A stretch of 64,000 bases of DNA, taken from contig JAYQIC010000001.1 of the NCBI GenBank assembly GCA_038141425.1, positions 1 to 64,000 on the forward strand, read 5' to 3'. Of the stretch, positions 56,397 to 64,000 are shown in pieces. The notes beneath the pieces were generated by a model. The model ran no database searches and was not told where the DNA came from. It was given only the letters and a program-made list of their open reading frames with translations. The position numbers were made by a program, and so were the translations under genes. Within the stretch, counting starts at the first letter, position 1. Every line of letters begins with the position of its first letter. The stretch comes from UBA7985 sp038141425 (GTDB taxonomy: Bacteria; Pseudomonadota; Alphaproteobacteria; UBA7985).

Positions 56397-59300
56397 TCAG
56401 AGAAGCTCGAAGCTTGTGTAGCCATCGGTTTCCCAGGTCGTGAAGGTTCGACCGTTTTCGGTGTTGTAGTGCTGGGTCACGAAGGTATCACCCAGCCAGT
56501 AGGTGGACGTCTCCCACCCACAGTGCGCCTTGATTTCATACCCGTCGTTGTCGAGACCGGTGGTGGTGGTCTCGGCCTCCCCAGTCTCCGGGTCAACCAC
56601 GCCCGTGAAAATCGTCCCCGAGCCGTCGTCAACGATGGTTACAGTGCCGGTCGGATTGACGCTGAGCGTAAAGACTTCGCCGTTGTCGCGCTCATCATCA
56701 CGCTCTTCGATGATTGTGGTCCGGACCAGCAATTCACCGACCTCGTTGAGCTGGGTCGTACCCGCGACGAAGTCGGTCCACTGATTACTGCTGTAGTCGT
56801 AAACCTTCAGGTCAAAGTTCTGGATCACGGTATCACCTGCACTGAGTACCATCAGATTGCTCAGCACAAGGTTATTCTCACCTTTGACAATGTTGACCGC
56901 GTAGTCAGAGGCCTCGTTGACGATGACATCGTTGATCGAGACCACGTCGCTATCGTCGTCGAGGTCGGTTTCATCCGTATCCGGCGTGTTATCGGTCACT
57001 GTGCCCGGGTACTTCACACCCAAACCATCGTCATCGATGGTCGCCGTGCCGACGATGTCAGAGCCACCGTCCGGCGTAAGCTTCAGCCGGAACTGCTCGC
57101 CGTTGTCGACGAAACTGTCCTGCTCGTCGACGATCGAGACACGCAGCAACAGCGTGCCGGTGCTATTGATGGTGATGGGCGAGGTATTGCTGAATGTAAC
57201 CCAGCCACTGCCGTCCCAGTACTCGACCGGATTGTCTGCCAGACCGTTGGTCATGTTGGTGTCGCCGTCGCCGCCGTCACAAACAACCATGTCATTGATC
57301 TGCGTATTCTCGCTGCCCGTCACAGTGAATACAGCGTAATCGGAGCCTTCATTGACGGTAATGTCGTTGATTGTAGGGGCAGTGATAACGGGCGTGTCGT
57401 TGTCTTTTTCCGACGTGTCGTCGACTGCAGGCGTGGTTGAATCGACCGGATCCAGATCAGGGTAAAGCGTACCCGTGCCGTCATCCTTGATCGTCGCCGT
57501 ACCCGTCGCTGCCGTCCCACCCGTGTTGCTTGCGCTCAGCGTGAAGGTCTCTCCATCGTCGGAAACCGTATCGTTGGTAATCGTGGTCCGAACCAGAAGG
57601 TCGCCACTGTCATCCAGAGCAACAGTCGTGCCGGCTGGTGTAGTCTGCCATGGAGTTGAACCATTCCAGTATTCCAGACCGCCACCATAATCCGTTCCGC
57701 CGCCAGTCGCCGTTCCACCGGCAGGCAAACTCAACTCAACCAATTGGTTCGCCGCGCCGCTGACGTTGAATACAGCGAAAGGAGAGCCTTCGTTGACGGT
57801 GATGTTGTTGACCGTCACAGGCCGGTCATCATCCTTGGTTGATGACGTGTCTGTGGCAGGCGTGGTTGAATCGACCGGATCCAGATCAGGGTAAAGCGTA
57901 CCCGTGCCGTCATCCTTGATCGTCGCCGTACCCGTCGCTGCCGTCCCACCCGTGTTGCTTGCGCTCAGCGTGAAGGTCTCTCCATCGTCGGAAACCGTAT
58001 CGTTGGTAATCGTGGTCCGCACCAGCAGGTCGCCACTGTCATCCAGCGCAACTGTGCCGCTGGTGTACGTCTGCCAGGTGGAGTTGGACGGTAACGTCGT
58101 CCAGGCCGGTCATCATCCTTGGTCGATGACGTGTCTGTGGCAGGCGTGGTTGAATCGACCGGATCCAGATCAGGGTAAAGCGTCCGTCATCCGCCACCAG
58201 TCGCCGTCTCTCCATTCCATCGTTGGTAATCGTCCGAACCAGAAGCAAACTCAGCTCTAACCCATGCCGAACCATTCCAGTATTCCAGACCGCTACCATA
58301 ATCCGTTCCGCCGCCAGTCGCCGTTCCACCGGCAGGCAAACTCAACTCAACCAATTGGTTCGCCGCACCGCTGACGTTGAATACAGCGTAAGGAGAGCCT
58401 TCGTTGACGGTGATGTCGTTGACCGTCACAGGCCGGTCATCATCCTTGGTCGATGACGTGTCTGTGGCAGGCGTGGTTGAATCGACCGGATCCAGATCAG
58501 GGTAAAGCGTACCCGTGCCGTCATCCTTGATCGTCGCCGTACCCGTCGCTGCCGTCCCACCCGTGTTGCTTGCGCTCAGCGTGAAGGTCTCTCCATCGTC
58601 GGAAACCGTATCGTTGGTGATCGTGGTCCGCACCAGCAGGTCGCCACTGTCATCCAGCGCAACTGTGCCGCTGGTGTAGCTAACCCACGCCGAACCGTTC
58701 CAGTATTCCAGACCGCCACCATAGTCCGTTCCGCCGCCAGTCGCCGTTCCACCGGCAGGCAAACTCAACTCAACCAATTGGTTCGCCGCGCCGCTGACAT
58801 TGAATACAGCGTAAGGAGAGCCTTCGTTGACGGTGATGTTGTTGACCGTCACAGGCCGGTCGTCGTCCTTGGTGCTGGCGAGGTCTTCTGAGCCGTCCGA
58901 ATTGAAGATTGTGCCCGTGCCGTCGTCATAGATCGTGGCGGTCCCGACATCGGAGGTCGACGTGCCTTGAATGGTCGCCGTCAACGTGAAGGTCTCACCA
59001 TTGTCGGGCGTCGTATCGTTGTTGATCGACGTGCGGACCAATATGACACCATTAGTCGGCGAAGTAACGGCCAGCGCTGTACTCCTGCCACGAGGCTCCA
59101 CCATCCACCGAAGTCTGGATCGCCGCACCACTGTGAGCATAGTCATTGCCGCTGCCCGAGGTGGCCGTGCCATTCTGCATCGCCAGTTCGATCAGCGTAT
59201 CGGCAAGCCGCTTGTCACCTCGAAGACCGCATAGAGCGAGCCCTCGTTGACTGAAATGTCGCTGACCGTCACCGAGGCCTCACCGACCACGGTGACTTCA

Positions 59301-60550
59301 TCGACCGTGCTGTCTCTCAGGGTGTAGCCAGTGCCATCTGTAATCGTGGCTTCGACGTCATAGACAGTATCGACGGTCAGCGTCTGGCCTTCGACTTCCT
59401 CGGTTGTACCCGGGTCATCGTTGAGGTCGAGCGTCCACGTTCCGGTGCCGTCGGTGCCGCTGTCGAAGGTCAGGGTCAGCTCGGGGTCATTTTCGTCGTA
59501 GTACTGCCCGTTGATGATCACGCTGAGCGTTTCACCGTTGGTGCGATCAATATCAAAGGTCCCGGTGATCACCGGCGTGGTATCGCTTGTGGATTGAGAG
59601 TCAACGGTGACGTAGCCGGTTGGCGCCGCGTCCTGCGTCTGCGTCAGGTAGGCGTTGAGATCATCAACGTCGACGGGGTCTGCCGAGCCACTGTTGTCTT
59701 CCCCGTCGACGTAGGTCAGCGAATTCCCGATTCTTTCCAGGCCGAAGTTGGAGATCCGCCCACTACTGTGATTCTCCCCGCGGATGACCCAGTTTTCATA
59801 GATGGTGTCGCCTTCACCATCGACCTCGTAGGTGGAAATTAAAACGGGGTTACCCGCAGCATCGAGCACTGCGATGTCGGTATCGACACCGGGCAAGAAA
59901 CCCAAAAGTCTCCGTCGTATTTCCGGTTTTGTCCTGCCAGTTGATGGCACCGGAAATTGTGTAGGCGGTCCCGTCGTCGAGCACGATCTTCAGGTAACCG
60001 GGGATATCGTTCCCTTGCGTACCACCGTCGACAAATTGCCCTGTCGAAGAATTTTGCTGGAAGAAGGAAATCTGGATGTTGAGGGTCGAGAAATTGGTCA
60101 GCTTCAGGAGCTTGTTTCGGGTTGGTTCCCTGATCACCGACAATACCATTCTCGAACGGAACACTGATGAGGGGCATCAGGTTATTCAGTCCCGGTACCG
60201 GTGCGGCTTCGTATCCGGGCAGGTCACACCCGCTGTCCGGGCAGTAGCCGAAGTCGAGCAGGTACGTGCCACCCAGATGCGCCGGGCCGACCGCCGCGCG
60301 AGCTGGCAAAGACCCGGATACCGAGCATGTCTGCGAGGCGGCGAACGAAATCGCGCCCGGGTCCGGCAGCAACATGACAGCTGATCAGCTCGAGGCTGGT
60401 GAAGCCCTGCGCCTTCGCACGCAAGCGCTCCCGCAGCCCCTGATCGTTCAGGGTCTCAGAATTGAGCTTTTGGCCATCAAGATAAACTTCACCGGGACGA
60501 CCATGACCGATCCAGCGAACTGTCGATTTTGGATTTAAATCGGGTATCAT
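56397..60550 (-). CDS. Large DUF4347/Calx-beta-like surface adhesin, frameshifted
   Basis: Open frames ending at 60224, 59839, 59192, 58187 and 56397 join into one protein of about 1350 residues. The N-terminus (RWIGHGRPGEVYLDG and LELISCHVAAGPGRDFVRRLADMLG) resembles DUF4347. A middle domain has YEVDGEGDTIYENWVIRG and DDLNAYLTQTQDAAP, then a Bap-like repeat (TVYDVEATITDGTGYTLRDSTV). At least six Calx-beta-like repeats follow, each opening VNDITVNEGSPYAVFNVSG and containing LVRTTITNDTVSDDGETFTLSASN. It ends in a Cys-containing domain (HCGWETSTYWLG...TSFELL). It is probably exported and involved in adhesion or biofilm; no secretion genes are in this window. Confidence 0.7.
57410..58857 (-). 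repeat. Near-identical tandem repeats in the adhesin gene
   Basis: Units of about 418 bases start near 57410, 57829, 58107 and 58438 (plus-strand coordinates). The outer two are nearly identical over long stretches; the middle two are shortened to about 280 and 330 bases. Between 58060 and 58260 the sequence is a jumble of fragments of the unit. Confidence 0.8.
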
Positions 60551-60883
60551 CGAAACCAGCAGATAAAACTACGTATGATCATCATACTATGGCCCTGCGG
60601 AGCCCACCCAAAGCATTAAAGATTATGCATTATTGTTAATGATATTAACCTGAAAAAGGCCGCGATATGCCATCTATTAGATGGAAGAACACCCGGCTAA
60701 GGCGCAAAGACGAGCCGAATCGGAGCGTTTCTGGTGAGGATTTCATCATCCGGCTCCGCCCTGACCCCCTGCGTTGCTCCCATAACGCAATCCGGGTAGA
60801 ATCGAACCTGGTCCGGGCGCCCTACCCAATCATCGCTTGATCTCCCAGCCCCGGCTCGCTACGTGAGGGTCTGCAGTCTGCGT
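60551..60883. promoter_or_regulatory. AT-rich promoter region with two palindromes upstream of the adhesin gene
   Basis: GTATGAT-C-ATCATAC, a 15-base palindrome, is at 60573-60587, and GTTAAT-GAT-ATTAAC at 60635-60649. The first lies 23 bases before the adhesin start on the minus strand. Both may bind dimeric regulators. No other gene is seen up to the tRNA. Confidence 0.45.
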
Positions 60884-60960
60884 CGGGCTGTAGCGCAGCC
60901 TGGTAGCGCGTTCGTCTGGGGGACGAGAGGTCGCGGGTTCGAACCCCGCCAGCCCGACCA
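60884..60960 (+). tRNA. tRNA-Pro (anticodon GGG)
   Basis: The cloverleaf folds completely: acceptor CGGGCTG/CAGCCCG with discriminator A and encoded CCA, D-arm GCGC/GCGC, and anticodon stem TTCGT/ACGAG with loop CTGGGGG giving anticodon GGG at 60918-60920. The T-arm contains GGTTCGAACCCC. Length is 77 bases. Confidence 0.97.
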
Positions 60961-61034
60961 TTTTTCCACGCACATCATCAGTCTGTTCGAACCATCTTCC
61001 TCAACACCAATTCGCACCCGCAGGATTGAGTCCC

Positions 61035-62315
61035 ATGGCCAGAGCCAGCCTGATGTCTTCCCTGATTTCATCGATCATCGACGCCCCCACCAAGTGGCTG
61101 GGGGGCGGCGGATCGGCGACCACGGCCGAGCGCCTGATCGAGCAATGCCAGCGACTGATCAGCTCGGCCGGTGAAGCCTCCGGCGTCGCGTTGGCGCAGG
61201 ACGTGCTCGCCTCCTACGCCGCGCTGGACGCCGACTTCCACCTTGAATTCTTCACCCGGCTGGCGATCGACTTCGACCCCGCCCCGGAACAGGTGCTGCA
61301 GGCCGCGAACCGCTTCGCCGCTGACAACTCACCGCAGACGCTGAAAACCCTGATGGCGACGGTCGAGCCCAAGCGCCGGAGCCTGCTGCGCAAGCTCAAC
61401 CAGGCACCGGGCGGGACCGAGGCGCTGGTGCATATGCGCGAGGCTCTGCTGCCGCTGCTGCGCGACCATCCCGAGCTCAAGCGGGTCGATGCCGACTTCG
61501 AGTTCCTGTTCAACGCCTGGTTCAACCGCGGCTTTCTGGTGCTCTACGCCATCGACTGGTCGTTCCCGGCGAACGTGCTGGAAAAGCTGCTCGAATACGA
61601 GGCGGTGCACGAAATCCAGAGCTGGGACGACCTCAAGAGCCGGGTACAGCCGCAGGACCGGCGCTGCTTCGCCTTCTTCCACCCTGCCATGCCCGACGAG
61701 CCGCTGATCTTCGTGCAGGTCGCACTGATGAAGACCATGCCGGCGGCGATCGACGAGGTGTTTGACCCCGACCGCGAGGAAGTAACGGCGGAGCAGGCAA
61801 CGACGGCGGTGTTCTACTCGATCACCAACTGTCAGGTTGGCTTGCGCGGTGTATCGTTCGGAAACTTCCTGATCAAGCAGGTGGCCAGCGACCTCTCCCG
61901 CGAACTGCCAGGGCTTAAGGCCTTCTGCACGCTCTCGCCCGTCCCGGGTTTCGGCAAATGGGCGCGGCAGGATGCGACAGCGGCGGCGGCGGTCACGAGG
62001 CTGGAGACGATCCAGAAGACCCCCGACTGGCAGGACGACAAGGTGCTGTCGGCCGAGGCCCGCTCCCTGCTCGAGCCGCTGGCCGCGCGCTATTTCCTGC
62101 GCGAGCAACGCAGCGACAGCCAGCCGATCGACCCGGTGGCGCGCTTCCATCTGGGCAACGGCGCCATCCTCGACCGGCTCAACCCGGCAGGAAACCTGTC
62201 AGCGCGTGGTCTGGATGAAGCGCTGGGGCTGATGGTCAACTACCGCTACGACCTCAGCAAGGTCGAAGAGAACCACGAGGCCTACGTCAACGACGGCGTT
62301 CGTGACCGCCTCTAA
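61035..62315 (+). CDS. Malonyl-CoA decarboxylase
   Basis: From the ATG at 61035 the 426-residue protein is the MCD/MatA type that converts malonyl-CoA to acetyl-CoA. Recognisable parts are an N-terminal helical domain (FFTRLAIDFDP, AANRFAADNSPQTLKTLM, EPKRRSLLRKLNQAPGG), a linking region (RVDADFEFLFNAWFNRGFLVLYAIDW), and the catalytic GNAT-like domain (RRCFAFFHPAMPDEPLIFVQVALM, STLS-like AFCTLSPVPGFGKW, and ARYFL...DPVARFHLGNGA). The catalytic Ser and His regions appear intact. The GNAT-like catalytic domain is conserved from bacteria to animals. It follows the tRNA-Pro gene by 74 bases. Confidence 0.9.
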   Translation: MARASLMSSLISSIIDAPTKWLGGGGSATTAERLIEQCQRLISSAGEASGVALAQDVLASYAALDADFHLEFFTRLAIDFDPAPEQVLQAANRFAADNSPQTLKTLMATVEPKRRSLLRKLNQAPGGTEALVHMREALLPLLRDHPELKRVDADFEFLFNAWFNRGFLVLYAIDWSFPANVLEKLLEYEAVHEIQSWDDLKSRVQPQDRRCFAFFHPAMPDEPLIFVQVALMKTMPAAIDEVFDPDREEVTAEQATTAVFYSITNCQVGLRGVSFGNFLIKQVASDLSRELPGLKAFCTLSPVPGFGKWARQDATAAAAVTRLETIQKTPDWQDDKVLSAEARSLLEPLAARYFLREQRSDSQPIDPVARFHLGNGAILDRLNPAGNLSARGLDEALGLMVNYRYDLSKVEENHEAYVNDGVRDRL

Positions 62316-62320
62316 GACCA

Positions 62321-63141
62321 TCAGCGATCTGGCGAAATAAGTGCCGCAACGGCTGCGGCGACCCGTTCGGGCTGCTCCATGACCAGATCGTGGCTGGCGT
62401 CGTCGACGACCTCGACCGTCGCGCGCGGGATCAGCGTGGACAGCACCTCTGCTGACTCAACCGGGATCAGCGTATCCTTGGCGCTGAACAACGCGTGAAC
62501 CGGCGTGCCCTGTATGCTCAGGGTCTCGAAGCTCTCCCCCATGCCGTCGAGCGGGAAGTTGCGAAGCGTGCTGAGCAGCGCCGCGTAGTAACCGGGTATC
62601 GCCGCCTGTTGCTTAACGGCGGCGTTGGCCATCTCCCGCACCGCCGGGTCGGGTGATGACGAAACCGCGATATCCGGGCCGATCCAGCGCCAGATCAGGT
62701 CGCCGATCACCGGCACCCCCAGCCAGCCCAGACTCATGGGCCGCGACAGCCGCAGCCCCGCCGTGACCACCAGCACCAGTCCCCGCACCTGCCCCGGGTA
62801 GTGCGCGGCGAAGTCAGCCACGATCGCCCCGCCCATGGAGTTGCCGACAAGAACCGCCGGCTCTTCCACGCCGACGGCGTCGAGGAACTCGGCCAGCATC
62901 TGGTTATAGAGCCCCCGATCGTGGCGCACGTCCGGCCGGTCGCTGAACCCGCGACCATAGAGGTCGGGGGCAAACACCCGGTATCCGGCACCCTCAAGCA
63001 GTGGCCCGAGGAAATTGAAGCACCAGCTGGCAAAGGAAAACCGTGGACCAGCACCACCACAGGCCCGTCGCTCGGCCCGGCTGCGCGATAGTGCACGCGG
63101 CCGTGGGAAAGGCTGACAAACTGCTGGGGTTCCTGAGCCAT
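62321..63141 (-). CDS. Alpha/beta-hydrolase, frameshifted
   Basis: The ATG at 63141 (MAQEPQQFVSLSHGRVHYRAAG) opens the frame GPVVVLVHGFPLP, and a shift near 63045 joins it to FSFASWCFNFLGPLLEGAGYRVFAPDLYGRGFSDRP. The nucleophile elbow is VLVGNSMGGAIVADF, the acid lies in ALFSAKDTLIPVESA, and the His in VEVVDDASHDLVMEQPERV. About 274 residues. It hydrolyses an ester or C-C bond of unknown substrate. It is convergent with malonyl-CoA decarboxylase (stops five bases apart) and divergent from the sigma-factor gene. Confidence 0.85.
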
Positions 63142-63244
63142 AGGGCACCTTGTTCGATTTTTATAAAAAAAATGGATCGGGCGTAAACGCTATGCCAGTC
63201 TGCCCGTGTAAGGCTTCTGAAACAACGAACTTTCGTGTGCTGGA

Positions 63245-63877
63245 ATGGACCTGGATCAAACCGATTTCTCAGCCCTGTTGGCAGGGGAAGAACGCGCTTG
63301 GAGCCGGTTTATTCTCAATGCACGACCCGTTTTGGAGGCCGCCGTGCACCGAACCTTTGCCAGACAGGGATTGAAGCCCGACGCCGGGCTGTTTCAGGAT
63401 GCGATCAGCGCGTCGCTGGAGCGGCTGACGGCCGATGACTTTGCCCTGCTGCGCCGGTTTGACCCCGGCCGCGGCTCGATCCGGGCCTTTCTCGCTGTGG
63501 TCGGGGGCTCGACCGCATCGAACAGCCTGCGCGCCGCGCGGCGGCACAACGGTGCCGACCTGAGCTTGGCGGAGACGATTGCTGTCGCCCCGGCAACCGG
63601 GGGGCAGAAGATTGCCGAGGTCGTGCCCGAAGGCCTGCTCAGCGACCGCGAAGGGCTGGTCCTGCGGCTGACCTTCGAGCGAGACCTGCAGGGGCCGGAT
63701 ATCGCCCGGGTGCTGGGGATTTCCGAAAACACCGTGCGCGTGCTCAAGGCGCGGGCGCTGAAGAAGCTACGCGACGCCGGCTTGCGGCCCGATGGGACCT
63801 TTCCCGATGACCGCCACGCTGAGCACGACACGGCGTTGGCCCCGGCCGACGACCGACATGCAGGGGACAGGGCATGA
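63245..63877 (+). CDS. ECF-type RNA polymerase sigma factor
   Basis: The 210-residue protein has a weak region 2 (LLAGEERAWSRFILNARPVLEAAVHRTFARQG...ISASLERL and LRRFDPGRGSIRAFLAVV) and a clear sigma-70 region 4: LSDREGLVLRLTFERDLQGPDIARVLGISENTVRVLKARALKKLRD, residues about 130-180. A variable Asp/His-rich tail follows. The stop overlaps the next ATG by four bases, the usual arrangement with a cotranscribed anti-sigma gene. Targets cannot be told; photo-oxidative genes in this window could be considered. Confidence 0.8.
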   Translation: MDLDQTDFSALLAGEERAWSRFILNARPVLEAAVHRTFARQGLKPDAGLFQDAISASLERLTADDFALLRRFDPGRGSIRAFLAVVGGSTASNSLRAARRHNGADLSLAETIAVAPATGGQKIAEVVPEGLLSDREGLVLRLTFERDLQGPDIARVLGISENTVRVLKARALKKLRDAGLRPDGTFPDDRHAEHDTALAPADDRHAGDRA

Positions 63878-64000
63878 CCGACAACGACGATATTCTGATC
63901 CTGATCGCCCGGCGGGCGGGCGGGGAGCGCCTGAACCGGGAGGAACAGGCCGCGCTCGACCGCGCCATGCTGGCCGACCCGGACCTTGCCCTGCTCCTGC
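63874..64000 (+). CDS. Putative anti-sigma factor, N-terminal part (runs off the window)
   Basis: Only 42 codons are visible: MTDNDDILILIARRAGGERLN, then REEQAALDRAMLADPDLALLL. The ATG overlaps the TGA of the sigma-factor gene. The helical, charged start and position fit a zinc-finger-less anti-sigma or a secreted regulator of the same operon; identity is inferred from position. Confidence 0.5.
   Translation, partial: MTDNDDILILIARRAGGERLNREEQAALDRAMLADPDLALLL

Overview
The window looks like an alphaproteobacterial chromosome, probably from a marine or other free-living aerobe. The grounds are moderately high GC, an Aap-type general amino-acid ABC transporter, a PdeM-type phosphoesterase, a malonyl-CoA decarboxylase, a DUF6134 lipocalin-like protein, a pyrB next to a dihydroorotase-like gene lacking part of the metal site, and a photolyase/FAD oxidase/DUF1365/CFA-synthase operon. 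The exact lineage cannot be fixed from sequence alone. Many housekeeping genes are cut by single-base frameshifts while the protein carries on perfectly in another frame. I read most of these as sequencing or assembly errors, not decay, and give joined coordinates for each gene. Positions 1-4730 hold a 5'-truncated, frameshifted copy of manC, a broken tyrosine recombinase, a Phd/Doc toxin-antitoxin pair, a VanZ-like gene and about 870 bp with no gene. An intact manC at 4732-6174 then opens a putative exopolysaccharide locus (about 4.7-18.7 kb). This locus holds a very large secreted protein built from about 13 Cys-x3-Cys repeats, an acidic proline-rich secreted protein, a Sel1-like secreted protein, an O-antigen-ligase/polymerase-type membrane protein, an AT-rich calcineurin-like phosphatase, a Wzc-type chain-length regulator with BY-kinase, and two paralogous winged-helix-like proteins beside it. 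From 19.6 to 36 kb lie an aldehyde dehydrogenase, an HI0933/BaiN-type flavoprotein, the aapJQMP operon (with oversized permeases, one carrying EF-hand-like loops), metC, hisI, hemH, a porin and two tandem secreted paralogues. From 36 to 50 kb lie an M20 amidohydrolase, pdeM, a light/oxidative-stress operon (photolyase, FAD oxidase, DUF1365, CFA-type methyltransferase), pyrB and a pyrC-like gene, then on the minus strand DUF6134, an Fe-S cryptochrome/photolyase and a short-chain dehydrogenase. From 50 to 54.7 kb is a minus-strand group of C1 and cofactor genes: lpdA, a NadR-like kinase, a virulence-factor-family protein, a metF-like reductase and a methyltetrahydrofolate:corrinoid methyltransferase. 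From 55 to 64 kb lie small secreted proteins, one with an I78-inhibitor-like C-terminus, a DUF4347/Calx-beta-like adhesin with near-identical tandem repeats, tRNA-Pro(GGG), malonyl-CoA decarboxylase, an alpha/beta hydrolase, and an ECF sigma factor with the start of a putative anti-sigma gene. Non-coding DNA near 22.8, 46 and 49.6-50.0 kb carries copies of a composite hairpin repeat whose modules share the mini-hairpin core GCGAAGC. One copy supplies what looks like the intrinsic terminator of the aap operon. The strongest candidates for something undescribed are the Cys-pair repeat protein in the polysaccharide locus, this hairpin-repeat family, and the EF-hand-bearing AapM permease.
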